NCBI GenBank assembly: GCA_029339505.1
Contig: JAQISU010000179.1
Coordinates: 11,996,501 to 12,060,500 of the forward strand
Direction of reading: 5' to 3'
Source of the DNA: Unio delphinus
Lineage: Eukaryota > Mollusca > Bivalvia > Unionida > Unionidae
Length of the DNA: 64,000 nt
Shown here: positions 12,600 through 22,785 of the stretch, piece by piece
How positions within the stretch are numbered: the first letter of the stretch is position 1
How the letters are laid out: every line of letters begins with the position of its first letter
Position numbers and translations under genes: made by a program
Notes under the pieces: model-generated
Database searches by the model: none
Told to the model about the DNA's origin: nothing
Seen by the model: only the letters and a program-made list of their open reading frames with translations

Positions 12600-15005
12600 T
12601 CATAAGAAACATATGTGTCTGTCTTAAAGGTGAATGCGAATCGTTAAATATTAGCTGACTTTGCCAGGCCTTTCAAAACATGTGATTAATTTGGTTATAA
12701 TTAATATCGTGTTCTTAAGACTGTAGTACATATCCAATCAGTAAAGACTTAAGCAAATATATATATTACTCTTCATTTTACACTGCACTGATATTTTTGT
12801 TTCTGTTCTTACTTAGCTTAGCAACAAATTGGTCCAAGTTGAGGTTTCAGGGACTTATTGCTGCAACATACTTTTCAGACATAAGGAACATTTCTCATGA
12901 AGTTATAACCATGTCTCCATTCCTAACATTAACCTCTGAACGGCTAGCGAGATAGCTTTTATTACCATTTTTAAAAGTCTGCCGTCGTTCTAACCCGCGG
13001 CCTCTCATCATCTGTCGGATGGTGAGCTTACTTTGCAGTCACTATATACCATGTTAATATACTGCACAATATAACCGTGAACGAACCTAATGTGAGTTAA
13101 TTCCAAGACATACGATACGGAAGGCCGATACTTCCTTCCGCTCAATCAGTTTTGCATGCATTGTAGAATTTCCCATCTCATCATCTACATATGAATTATG
13201 AGTTTGCAAGTGCAAGAATGATCCGTATACTTTTCTCGATAAATTTGGGATTATTGAAAACTATTATTTATGTACACGAAATATGAAATCATGTGCGTAG
13301 CAAAGGTTATGCATACACAAAATAATTTATCTTCAACAAATTTATGAGATTGTGATATCAAAGACATTACGTTCGGAAGGAAACTATCTGATAAATAAAA
13401 TCAATTAGTAAATAAAAGACCTTTCGGCAATAACTGACACGACTCCGCATGCAAATGCGTTGCGAATGAATCGTCAGATTAAAAACAATAGTAGAATATA
13501 TGATGACGTAATTGGACCATTTTACATAACTAACTTTTAATATAGTTTGAAGTATTTTGATTGGGCTTTTTCCCAATTTGCATAAATAAATCTATAATGA
13601 AATTCATATTCAAGGTTTGTCAAGATGTTGTCACAAGTGAAAGACAACAAGCTTTATAAAATTTAACAAATATATTTATTTCCCAATAATACAAAATAAA
13701 AATGAGAAAAACAATTTACGATATTGCGACTTAAATCCCAAAATAATCCAATAATTACAGACACATGTATCATTAATGTAAAGTCCTAAATAAATATCAG
13801 TAAAGTTCCAGAAAATCCCCAGAATTGAAGTTGATGAAGTGTCTGTTGTAGCTATTGCAGTGTTGATGTGTCAACATTCTTTTTGTCACAGAAACATAAT
13901 TCCAGGTTTGAATAAAATATTAATTCCAGTGAATGCATTTATGCACGAATTTTGTCAGAGCACTTTTATATTTACAAAGAAACTAATTTCTTGAATTAAA
14001 ACATTTGAAGAAAATCGATTCCAACCCAAATCTTCTGGTCACAAAATATAATACAACGTACAAGTACTTGATGTTAAAGCACAAATGACCAAACCCTCAC
14101 AATTATAATATTATCTTGTCCTCTACTTCACCTCATGTCACAATTAGTATTTTCTAAACAAATATACAATACCTAATTTAATTAAAGAATGATTCTGATC
14201 AAGTCCAGCATGCAATATTTCAATACAATAACTTGTAATGAAAAAATATTTTTGCTTTTAAAACTAACCAAATAATCAATATTAAATTAAATATACATAA
14301 AACTTCCCTTCATAGAGAAAAAGGAAAGATTTACGCAATAAAGCTTTCTTTTCTCTCTTAGTCAAATATACACATGTTAAGGGAATACATGATATGAAAT
14401 CTAATAATAAAGTCGTAAGTCATATATTTAATAGGAAAGTTGGCGTGGTAATAGCGAATAATCGCTCACATTAAGTAACACACGTGTGCAAAATAACTAG
14501 TCGTGCATGCCAATAGGCGGTAAAGGATTATAATCCGAACAAGCATATAAACTGGGAAACAAGAAGAAGATATAAATCAGATAAGGACAAGGAAACAGGA
14601 AAATAGATGAAAGGCAAGAGTAGCAGAAATTAAGAATAACAGGATAAAAGCAGAAACCAAAGACACAACAGGAAACAAATAGCTGACAAACAATCAGGAA
14701 GAGAAAGCATAATAATTGCAAGGCAAGGGTACAAGGCAAAAGGAGCAGATATAAACAAAATCAATAACAGAAGAAGAAACAACGACTACTTAGTACTTAC
14801 AATTAGCTGGAAAAAACAAAAGACTCCGGGAAAAAAAATATAACAAGAAATGAAAAAATAAAATAAAATAAAACCCTAAAACCCAAATCTTCAGAACAGA
14901 AATTTCCATCCCCCAAAAATAACATCCATACCCATCCCTCAATATCGTTTATTCTCCTCCCCCAACTACAAAAGAAACAAACACAACAATAGCACACATC
15001 CAGTG
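12600..15005. other. AT-rich stretch without a recognisable gene
   Basis: Short random frames only. The part at 14550-14760 is purine-rich on the plus strand. No transposon signature is seen. Confidence 0.5.
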
Positions 15006-15020
15006 TAGGACAACAAGAAC

Positions 15021-15116
<96 letters not shown>
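15021..15116. repeat. (AT)n microsatellite
   Basis: About 48 uninterrupted AT dinucleotides. Confidence 0.98.
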
Positions 15117-15118
<2 letters not shown>

Positions 15119-15290
15119 AATCAAGAGAACATCGAACGTTATAGAGATAGCTATCACTACGTCACTGTGATGGCTTACAAATTCTCGTGATAAGATGACA
15201 GTCTCTTCTGAAAAAAAATGTGGCACAAAGCACCGAACGTCCTAAAGTGACTATGAACGGAGCCAAGCTCACTTCCATGCAAGTAGGACG

Positions 15291-16970
15291 GTTCAGTTTA
15301 AAGATTCGATGAGTTACATGCCTTTGAGTGGATTCTCGAAAACATTACGAATGACAGAAATGACCAAAGAATATTTCCCGCACGTTTTCAATACCAAAGT
15401 AATCAAGATGCTGTTCTACCCAATTTGCCTGAGCTTCACTACTACGACGCCGACAACATGCGTACCGAACAACGAGGATCTTTCAACGCCTGGTAACACA
15501 CTCACGCCTTGAACCCCTTCGACCTTCATGAATAAATATTAAGTTAGCATCGTTCCAACGTGGACATTTACGGCGATGCTGTGGACAATTTCGAGAATTT
15601 TTCATGGGGGAAGGATCAATCGATTCTTTGAAAACTCTACACCTTTCCCAAAGCGTGTACCCAGATAGACCCTGGCTGGCATCCTCGTTCAAGCGACCAA
15701 CGTTGTCAAACGTGAATACTCCGTCAAATCTCTATTCTGACAACATTATCTGTGCGACACGGAAGACAAATGGATCCGAAATGCCCGAAACAGAGAAGGT
15801 GTAAAGACTGTCGGAACGTATTCAGTGGACGTTTGGGACTTAGAAAACCCCATGATCGTGTAAGAGATTAGAGAATGCTTATTTCACGGATGTTCGACCT
15901 GTTACCCTTAACGGTACACCAAAAACTCAGTTTATACAACGTACCATGGAATACTTGTACAAGCCTACTTGTCAGTGACATTTAACGTTCGAACAAGGAT
16001 ACAAAAGTGAAAATGTGCAACAATGAATACGATTACCGTTTGAAAACCGATCCCGAGTATAAAGGTAAAGTCGAAAGTTACATATTGGTGGACCCTCTAA
16101 ATCCCCGGGACAGTTTTAATGGAGGACGGACGAATGCCATCTGTTAGCTGGACCACGTCGACGAGGAAAAAGGATAACAAATCAAATACTTGTTCGTGTG
16201 TTCCCTATATATTGCATTCCACGGACTTGTACCATCCAGTTTTACCTCCCCATTGCCGAGGAAAACTGATATTTTGCTTTGGGTGTGCTTGTGCCGAAAC
16301 ATGCAACCAGAAATAACCCACGTTGCCAGTAGCGTGGGTCAGCGTGGAATTGTTGAAAGCTCTGGACCTGGGATACCAACTGTTAGAAGTGTACGAAATT
16401 TACCACTTTCACAAGACAGAACAGTAACCACAATGGCGACGTGACTCAGAAAGGCATTTTCGCAGACTACGTGGATGCCTTTTTGGAACTAACAGAAGCA
16501 GCCAGTGGCTATCCTTAATGGTGTCACACTCCCAAAGACAAAAAGATATTCAAAGGAAGACTGTTTAGGAACCAGGACAAACGAAGACAAGATTCTACGT
16601 TTTGCTAATGATGGTTCTAAAAGTTACGGCTACGAAAATTGTGTAAAGTGAACTGATTGACTCTCAAATATCGCACGAGTCAAATGATTAACGTTGGTGT
16701 GTTGAAATAAACCTTGCAGTCTGAAGATGATCAATATTTTAACGTTACTAATTTCGAACTGCACAATATTGCAAGTTTAGCCACACACAAATCGTCAGTC
16801 GACATTTGACAAAAATTGTAATACATCGTGTACCACAATCAAGTGCGGTTTCAAAATCAATTCATTTTGCCGTACGGACGTGCCGATATTGGTCAGCATA
16901 AAATGGAAAACGTCCAAGACCGATAGTTCATTGTGACAACCATTGCCAAGCGTGAAAGATCAATCCTAAC
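15291..16970 (+). pseudogene. Relic of a classical Polinton family B DNA polymerase
   Basis: Fragments in shifting frames match the protein-primed DNA polymerase of ordinary Polintons in the expected order: LRMTEMTKEYFPHVFNT at 15349-15399; a stretch near 15600-15720 in the position of the exonuclease-side segment; PRDSFNGGRTNA near 16108-16140, the segment just upstream of palm motif A; then LYHPVLPPHCRGKL near 16228-16270 and a YxxYHFHKT-like and DYVDAFLELTEAASGYP-like stretch near 16400-16520. Multiple stops and frameshifts make it a fossil. It is not homologous in detail to the polymerase of element 1, which abuts it at 16971 with a target duplication, so this relic is older. Confidence 0.7.
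16966..16970. repeat. Left target-site duplication of element 1 (CTAAC)
   Basis: CTAAC precedes the element start and recurs at 31968-31972 right after its end. Duplication of 5 bp suits a retrovirus-type integrase; classical Polintons usually give 6 bp. Confidence 0.75.
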
Positions 16971-17176
16971 AGCAGCAGAGGGGGCGAACCTCAAAAACCA
17001 AAAAAAAAGCGTCGAATCGTAAAAAAAGGCGTCGAATCATAAAAAAGCATCGAATCGTAAAAAAGCGTCGACAACCAACGCTTCCTCGTCTACGCCAGCG
17101 TCGTTTTCGTTCACCCTCTCTGCTGCTATGGGTTAATAATTATTTTACGAGTTCAACCGAATATTTGATCCAGTCC
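16971..17176. repeat. Left terminal inverted repeat of element 1
   Basis: 206 bp matching, inverted, 31763-31967. It starts AGCAGCAGAGGGGGCGAAC, carries four spaced copies of a GCGTCGAATCGT-like motif joined by A-runs, then an inverted copy of the terminal motif ending at 17127, so the outer 157 bp has its own short inverted termini. The inner part (17128-17176) duplicates the 3' end of the packaging ATPase gene that lies at the other end. Confidence 0.95.
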
Positions 17177-17215
17177 TTAGGATCTCACAAACAGACTAAT
17201 CGCTAACACCTCCTC

Positions 17216-18569
17216 TTATAGATCAATTAGATTATTAGATTGGTCTGTGAGTTTGAAATTAATTCTGGTCAGCGAATCATTATGACACCGCATATAGACT
17301 GAATTAACCGGAGACTCGATTATTAAAAATCCTGGAGGGGTTATTGGTGCAAAAGAATAAAGAATATATCCTTGCTGAGCTTGATTTGATCGTTCGAGAT
17401 TAATTTGATAGCTTCCTTCGATAACATCGCATACTAAATTGAGCGCAATCACCGAGGATATATTCACGTTGAACGGAGCGATATGTCTGCCGCCACCATT
17501 TGGATCATTATTATGTTTGAGGATTTTTATTTCCGGTGATGCTGTTTTTCTCCATGCATCATGAATTATTCTAAAACCAACATCGATGGTGTCACTGAGA
17601 AGTTTTTTTTAGTTTTGGTACGTTATATCCTGGTAGTTTAAATGTCGGAATATCTTTGACGGGGATTTTATATTCTGATGCAAATCTTGTTCTCGATAGG
17701 GGATTATCGTCATCTAGTATATCCTGAATAATTTTTAGGTTAAATGTTTCCATATCGTCGATAATTTTATTGCATGTTTCTACGACGCTGATAAATTCAT
17801 CTCGGGTGAGAGAGCCGGATTTGAGAGATATTAACAACAGCGATAAATCATTATTCATTGCTGTGAAATTTTCGATAATTTTAGGTTCGTTAACAAAATG
17901 ATGTCCCTCTATTCCCTCCCCTGGCTTCTCTTCTCCGGTTTCGTGGTATCCGAGACCAAAAAACTCTATAGTGATTGTGTGATCTTTATAACTCCTTATT
18001 GGATTATTAGGTTTTATCCTGTCTGTGATATAATTGATTTTTTGTGGTTCCGGTAAATCAACGGTTTTTCTCCCTGGTGGTAATTCAGGCCATCCTAGTA
18101 CGGTTCTAATAGAACTCTGATAGATATCTACGACGTATCCTTCTGTGCTTATTTCAATTGCGGATGATAGCGTCGGCTCATGAACTGTTATAGCGATTTT
18201 TAATTCTGCTCCAGTAATCGATTTTATTCTACGCGCGAATTCATTATTGATTTGTTCAATTTGGTAGGACCCTGTTGGTATTGAAACAACGTTCCAGTCT
18301 GGAGTCCCGTCTTCTTTATTCTTATACGAGAATACCAAGGAATTATTGGGTTGTTGACCACCAAATGCTATCGATCTGATATTAGGCCAACTGTGATACA
18401 CTCGTAGTTTTGCTAACGCTATCTCCTTCACTGGGACCGGAGAAGGGAAATTCACACTGAATTCTGGATTCGTTGATGTTATTGAGATCATGCTTGTTTG
18501 TACTGGGTTCGTGTTCTCCACTATTCGTTGAAGTAATTCCATCGGTGTTGTCATCGTTGCTATACTCAT
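17216..18569 (-). CDS. Penton-like (single jelly-roll) minor capsid protein, frameshifted
   Basis: Likely the vertex capsid protein of the virion. The first part (start 18569, ending at a stop at 17592) has the pattern LVFSYKNK...SIPTGSYQIEQIN seen near the N-terminus of Polinton/adintovirus penton-like proteins; the C-terminal part (17216 to about 17600) continues in another frame with a GFRIIHDAW-like and YILYSFAP...PGFLIIESP stretch. The break lies at eight T residues on the plus strand (17603-17610) and is one base. The start is supported by the equivalent protein in element 2. Total about 450 residues. The start overlaps the end of the membrane-protein frame in element 2, while here the junction is duplicated. 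Function is inferred from family resemblance and position. Confidence 0.7.
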
Positions 18570-18796
18570 GTTGTCGCTCTAATTTTGATATCGCGGAATC
18601 GTGAATACTGACCATCCCTGAGAACTCACTATCTGATATCGTTGAGGTTATTGAGATCATTCTTTTTTTTGGGTTCGTGTTTTCTAATTCCATCGGTGTT
18701 GTCATTGTTGCTCTACTGTTGTTGTCGCTCTAATTTAGATATCGCGGAATCATAAATACCGACCATCACTGAGAACTCGCTATCTGATATAATTGT
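18471..18796. repeat. Tandem duplication of the membrane-protein/penton gene junction
   Basis: Two roughly 165-170-bp copies (about 18471-18640 and 18641-18796) share CGTTGATGTTATTGAGATCA-like and ATTCCATCGGTGTTGTCAT-like stretches. The duplication separates two genes that overlap in element 2 and leaves a spare copy of the penton start (18705), open for 107 codons but not a separate gene. Confidence 0.8.
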
Positions 18797-19237
18797 ATTA
18801 TCGAGTGACGACGATATCATCGAGGATAATTTCGAGTACGCGGTTGATACAACATTAAATTGAATTAAGTAATCTTGCAGTTTACTCTGGCTGCATGAAG
18901 ATATATTTTCTATGATCCCGGTTGATATACCTGCGATTGTAGCCGCCGCAGAAATACAAATTGGAACTACGACCGGGGCAATCATTGTAACCGATGCGAG
19001 TATTATTCCGGCGCCAGTGAGAACGCCTGACAACGAGTACATAGTAACATCAACTGCGGTGATTCTTCGTCGGTATTTTTTTATTTTTATTTGATACTCC
19101 TCGGCGAGGGTTTTGAGTCTAGTCTGAAATTCTCTGACCTGATCATAGCGATATCGATGCGATTGTGATTCCATTGACTCTGTCAACGGGATTATTATCA
19201 GTTCAATTGATTTCGTTTGCTTTGTCAATGATGTCAT
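18713..19237 (-). CDS. Putative virion membrane protein with a hydrophobic hairpin
   Basis: 174 residues: a basic, helical N-terminus (residues about 25-60, rich in R, K, Q), two adjacent hydrophobic segments (about 68-110, rich in I, V, A, G) and a helical acidic tail. This layout matches a small membrane-type protein common next to the penton gene in invertebrate Polintons. The element 2 homologue at 46436-46994 conserves the RYDQVRE motif and the hydrophobic core. Start could be at 19237 or at the MESQSHRYRYDQ methionine about 20 codons later. Function is unproven; capsid-internal membrane or membrane-penetration roles are guesses. Confidence 0.65.
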   Translation of the reverse strand: MTSLTKQTKSIELIIIPLTESMESQSHRYRYDQVREFQTRLKTLAEEYQIKIKKYRRRITAVDVTMYSLSGVLTGAGIILASVTMIAPVVVPICISAAATIAGISTGIIENISSCSQSKLQDYLIQFNVVSTAYSKLSSMISSSLDNTIISDSEFSVMVGIYDSAISKLERQQQ

Positions 19238-19301
19238 TGTTATTTTAAACCCGCTAGTGTTTTCAATTATTCGCCATCGTCAGCGGGAATTGCTAGTTGC
19301 T

Positions 19302-20246
19302 TCAGCCGGAAAAATTATCTACGAGTTCTATACACCAGGCTATTTTTGATCTAATAGTGGAGCTATCAACCGCGACGAAGTGAAAAATTGGTGTTATGCC
19401 AGTCTCGATAATTAACGTCGCGACGCCACCAGAGTAGGTTCTATTGTCCATGATCATATTAAATTGATCGATAGAGGCCCACGTTGACCTGTAGATGCCA
19501 TCAACCTTCGCTTCCCCACCCCACAAGAGATTGATGTTAGTAAAAGGCAGGGGATCGTCTATTATCCAATTCTTGATTCCATGATTGATCGTACACACGA
19601 TATTTTTAATGTCCTTGTGCGGAATCTTTACCTTTTCGAGATTTTCTATTAGTTTAGAAATATCGAGATAATTTGCCTTGATTTCATTTTCATTCATCAT
19701 CCTTCCCGCCTCCTTGTTAAAAAAGAAAAGCGATAAAAAGTTTTTGATTTCAGCGAGAGTCATGCCAACCACAGGTGGGGTTCCAAAGAACTTACTAACG
19801 ATATTTCTTCGAAAAGCATTATAACCTCGTATATGATCATCCAGCTCACGGCCGTGGGCGTCAGTCGCGTCGGTGATTGTAGACACAAGTGCGCCTGGTT
19901 TAAGTTGTCCATCCTTGGAATACAGCGCAATAGAGTTTTCAGCGGCGTCGCGCTGCCGTATCAAAATGTCATCCAATGACACATCACTGCTTTTCAATTT
20001 ACCCTGATCGGAAAATAGCACAACGGTATCCTCGATTGCGTTTCGTTGTTTAACTAAAATATCATCCAATGATACATCACTGCTTTTCAGTTTACCCTGG
20101 CGATCTTGAAATACAACTATTTCGTTCGGGTCGACGTTTACTAAATTTAACGTCTCAGCGATTTCATCTTCGATTATTCTCTTTATATCACCGGTTGCAA
20201 CGCCATCGGGTTTGGGTTTCAAAGATCTCCCCCAAATATCAATCAT
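19302..20246 (-). CDS. Fibre-like virion protein with shaft repeats
   Basis: 314 residues starting MIDIWGRSL, a start conserved in element 2 (MVDIWGRSL). Residues about 40-115 contain two near-identical 31-residue repeats (GKLKSSDVSLDDIL) and a third degenerate one, like a repeated shaft. The middle is helical. The C-terminal about 80 residues are beta-rich (QFNMIMDNRTYSGGV) and far more diverged between the two elements than the N-terminus. A conserved anchor, repetitive shaft and variable head are how adenovirus-type fibres are built, so a spike or fibre role is inferred. I know no direct homologue of proven function. Confidence 0.55.
   Translation of the reverse strand: MIDIWGRSLKPKPDGVATGDIKRIIEDEIAETLNLVNVDPNEIVVFQDRQGKLKSSDVSLDDILVKQRNAIEDTVVLFSDQGKLKSSDVSLDDILIRQRDAAENSIALYSKDGQLKPGALVSTITDATDAHGRELDDHIRGYNAFRRNIVSKFFGTPPVVGMTLAEIKNFLSLFFFNKEAGRMMNENEIKANYLDISKLIENLEKVKIPHKDIKNIVCTINHGIKNWIIDDPLPFTNINLLWGGEAKVDGIYRSTWASIDQFNMIMDNRTYSGGVATLIIETGITPIFHFVAVDSSTIRSKIAWCIELVDNFSG
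19963..20100. repeat. 93-bp direct repeat inside the fibre-like gene
   Basis: AAAATGTCATCCAATGACAC at 19963 recurs with few changes at 20056, giving a 93-bp (31-codon) period. It encodes the shaft repeats. Confidence 0.85.
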
Positions 20247-20270
20247 GTTATTACAAAACTCTTTCTTTCT

Positions 20271-20711
20271 CTAAAATCTTTGTTGACGACTCTGTCGTTG
20301 CCAGTGATTACTAGTGTATTCATTTACGACAACATGTGGTGGTTTTCCCCTTGGGTTACCCAACGAGTTAGAAATAGCGTTAAGGACATTTAATACTTCA
20401 ATGCCGCATATTGGTGGATCATTCATCGTTTGTGTTGGTAGCGTAGAATACCAAGTCTTCATTGGAAAAGTTTTTATATAACGCATAAATTCTTTAGGCG
20501 GTGCTAATCCATATGAATCAGAATAGACAATCCCACGTGGATCAATAGCGTATGCAACCCAGTGAGTTCCGGGCCCGGTGCTGTTATCTAAATTAATGAT
20601 TCCGGTTTCAGTGTTGTTTGGTTGATGTGGTAATTGATCTTTCATAAAGACACCTCTGAAATTTTTAATCGCTAGTTTTTTAGCGGCATCCATTAAATCA
20701 AAATTGGACAT
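20271..20711 (-). CDS. Adenain-like cysteine protease (virion maturation)
   Basis: About 146 residues, from MSNFDLMDAA to the basic C-terminus. Expected catalytic residues are visible: His in GTHWVAYAID, Asp in SDSYG, Gln in LPTQT and Cys in PPICGIE, in the order of adenovirus protease-type (C5) enzymes, where they cut capsid precursor proteins. The frame stays open upstream to about 20849, but that part overlaps the repeat tail of the preceding gene; the element 2 homologue starts MTNFDLIAAV, so 20711 is chosen (20735 is the next alternative). The frame appears intact. Confidence 0.85.
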   Translation of the reverse strand: MSNFDLMDAAKKLAIKNFRGVFMKDQLPHQPNNTETGIINLDNSTGPGTHWVAYAIDPRGIVYSDSYGLAPPKEFMRYIKTFPMKTWYSTLPTQTMNDPPICGIEVLNVLNAISNSLGNPRGKPPHVVVNEYTSNHWQRQSRQQRF

Positions 20712-20761
20712 AGGAATCGAAGATTTGGGAACCATAGGTTCGGAAATCGAAGATTTCTGAA

Positions 20762-21268
20762 TTAATAAACCGGTCCTAATCTCAGGCCTTTTCCGCTGTA
20801 CCATGAATACGGGGTTCCTGGTAGTCTTAGACCCTTTCCGCTGTACCACGAATACGGGGTTCCTGGTAGTCTTAGACCCTTTCCCTTTTTTTTATATCCT
20901 TGTCCAGTTGCCTTCTTTAGTGCCATTCCTGCCGCGGTACCAACGGCTCCTAACGCTGCCGCTTAAGCCACCGCTGGGGCTGCTTCCGCAATCAAAGCTG
21001 GAATCGCAGCTAACAACGGGAATATACCGCCTGTTTTCATCATATTTTTGATAGCAGCCGCAGAAAGAGTAATCTGGACACCCTTTTTTGCTACAAGTGC
21101 ATCATTGAAATGTTTTATTTGACGAGTTGTCAACGACAACTTATTCTGACCACCAGTCATTTGATTAGGTTTCAACGTGATTGTGGTTCCACATTGCTTA
21201 GCTGATTTGGATTGTAGTTTTTTTAATTGACCGGGAGTCAACGCAACACTAATAACACTATACGACAT
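20762..21268 (-). CDS. Hydrophobic virion protein with glycine/arginine repeat tail, one nonsense codon
   Basis: Start MSYSVISVALTPGQ at 21268, matching MSYNHVNVTLTPGQ in element 2. Order: N-terminal LTPGQLKKLQ and LTTRQIKHF helical motifs, a hydrophobic alanine-rich segment (IPALIAEAAPAVA), then a basic tail with 15-residue repeats (GKGLRLPGTPYSWYS). A TAA at 20963-20965 interrupts it in the hydrophobic segment where element 2 has a sense codon; the frame continues open to 20762. This family accompanies capsid genes in many invertebrate Polintons. The mix of hydrophobic segment and basic tail suggests a DNA- or membrane-interacting core protein, but that is inference. Confidence 0.65.
20794..20883. 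repeat. 45-bp tandem repeat, 2 copies
   Basis: CGCTGTACCATGAATACGGG begins at 20794 and again at 20839 with one change visible. Two exact 15-codon repeats in the tail of the hydrophobic virion protein gene. Confidence 0.9.
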
Positions 21269-21290
21269 TATACAATAACAGATTGATTCT

Positions 21291-21306
21291 AAATCGTTTA
21301 CGATTT
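21291..21306. promoter_or_regulatory. Palindrome AAATCGTTTACGATTT between capsid and next gene
   Basis: A perfect palindrome, 4 bp downstream of the capsid protein stop and 23 bp upstream of the next start codon. A near-identical palindrome precedes the capsid gene (22755-22772). It could be an operator or a short hairpin. Confidence 0.45.
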
Positions 21307-21309
21307 CAA

Positions 21310-22725
21310 TCAAAGATTTTCCACTGGCGCATCTATCACTCTCATTCTTCCACCAACACCTTCGAGTAGCATTGATTTATCACTGAGAATGACAGCAACC
21401 GCTCTGTAATTAATAATACCACCAGGACGGGTTACACGGGCTCTAAAGTGTATATCAACGACAGATTGTCTCATCAAATCAAGGTGTTCCAATGAAAAGT
21501 AATAAATCGGATATAGACTTTTGAAATCCAATCGTGATATTTGCAAACCAGTATCAACATTTTGATCACGTGCCATATACGACAATAGGTTATGATACAC
21601 GCGTGCAATATGATTTTGACCGTAATTAAGTTGTACGTCTTCAGATGGTTCCTGCTGTCCGTTTATTCTCAGCGAGACTTCTCTAACACCTAACTGATCA
21701 AATATCATATGACTACGTTGTTGACTACCAACTCGCTCATTATTCTGTAACGCCACAAATATATGACGTGGAGCTGAAACGCCTTGTCGCGCTGCCAGGT
21801 GCCATGTGAATATATCATCGACATTATCAGGTTTAATATCCGTACTCACTGATAACCAACTCAACAACGACTTTCCTCCTTGATCCATAAATGATAGTAG
21901 TCGCTGTTCTTCGGTGATCGATGGAGTTAACACTGGCATCCACAATGATAGTTTTGTTAAATGGACTTTACCATCGGCAACACCAGCATCACGCCAGATT
22001 GCATCATTATCAGTACCCTTTCGTACAAGCGCTACTGTATGCTTCGCTCCATAGATAACTTTTCGGACGTTTCTACAGAATCCGAATATATGATGCAGTG
22101 GAATCGCGCATGAAAATTGTCGACGCTGTCCTTGCAATGTTGCTACGCGTGTTGCGAACCCTAGGTTGTAGTTAATGATATTATTTATGACATCAAAATC
22201 ACCAGCTGGTCTTACATATCCGGCTGGTGCTGGATTAACTGAAGAAGCATGTGTTGCCTTTACTCTAGAATACTGGATGTGTTCAGGGTGATCAGTGATA
22301 TCCTTCGCGAACATCATAGATGGACCAGCTGATCTTGTATAATCATCAGAATATCTCGCTAACCCTATGATTGTTGTAGCCACATCAACTTCACGGTCAA
22401 TGGATTCAATTTCTTTTCCATCAATGAGATATCTAGCGCTTTCAAATAACGCCATGATACCGTTATTGACAAAACCGACTTTGATAGTTGGGTTATTGTC
22501 ATATGGTGTATTAGCCTCAACATTTGTTATAAGTTCTCCTTCGATTTCGATAAATGCCTCACACGGTAGAAAATATTTACTGGTATCATGAACTTGAAGT
22601 TCAATTCGCGATCGGAGATCCGGTTTTGCTGCGTGATAAGAATAAAATTGAAAATCGCGTACGGAATCATTCTTGAGCACTGGGGCATCCATATCAAATG
22701 CTGGATCAGGTGACCTTTTGAACAT
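21310..22725 (-). CDS. Double-jelly-roll major capsid protein
   Basis: 471 residues, intact. The N-terminus MFKRSPDPAFDMDAPVLKND is conserved in element 2 and resembles the family annotated as double jelly roll-like proteins in invertebrate genomes. Other conserved stretches: GFVNNGIMALFESARYLIDG, IPLHHIFGFCRNVRKVIYG, LDFKSLYPIYYFSLEHLD and a C-terminal VRVIDAPVEN-like end. It would form the trimeric hexon-type capsomer of an icosahedral particle. It is a little shorter than the hexon-like proteins of vertebrate adintoviruses. It lies between the pX-like and hydrophobic virion genes, all read the same way. Confidence 0.85.
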   Translation of the reverse strand: MFKRSPDPAFDMDAPVLKNDSVRDFQFYSYHAAKPDLRSRIELQVHDTSKYFLPCEAFIEIEGELITNVEANTPYDNNPTIKVGFVNNGIMALFESARYLIDGKEIESIDREVDVATTIIGLARYSDDYTRSAGPSMMFAKDITDHPEHIQYSRVKATHASSVNPAPAGYVRPAGDFDVINNIINYNLGFATRVATLQGQRRQFSCAIPLHHIFGFCRNVRKVIYGAKHTVALVRKGTDNDAIWRDAGVADGKVHLTKLSLWMPVLTPSITEEQRLLSFMDQGGKSLLSWLSVSTDIKPDNVDDIFTWHLAARQGVSAPRHIFVALQNNERVGSQQRSHMIFDQLGVREVSLRINGQQEPSEDVQLNYGQNHIARVYHNLLSYMARDQNVDTGLQISRLDFKSLYPIYYFSLEHLDLMRQSVVDIHFRARVTRPGGIINYRAVAVILSDKSMLLEGVGGRMRVIDAPVENL

Positions 22726-22754
22726 TTTATTCTATTTATCAGAGTCTAAATCGT

Positions 22755-22772
22755 AAAATCGTAAACGATTTT
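22755..22772. promoter_or_regulatory. Palindrome upstream of the capsid gene
   Basis: AAAATCGTAAACGATTTT, a perfect palindrome about 30 bp upstream of the capsid start codon, followed on the minus strand by a second half-copy (ACGATTTAGA). Same core as the site at 21291-21306. Confidence 0.45.
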
Positions 22773-22785
22773 CACCGTAGGATTT

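Noticed and set aside
14966..15226. Poly-(Tyr-Ile) frame
   Set aside because: Translation of an (AT)n microsatellite.
16983..17090. CRISPR-like spaced repeats in the ITR
   Set aside because: The GCGTCGAATCGT-like units are separated only by A-runs and lie in the ITR of a eukaryotic element; they are subterminal repeats.
18382..18705. 107-codon minus-strand frame
   Set aside because: It starts in a duplicated copy of the penton start and then runs out of frame over membrane-protein and penton sequence; a by-product of the tandem duplication.
20712..20849. Longer N-terminus for the protease
   Set aside because: This part covers the repeat tail of the preceding gene; element 2 supports the start at MSNFDLMDAA.
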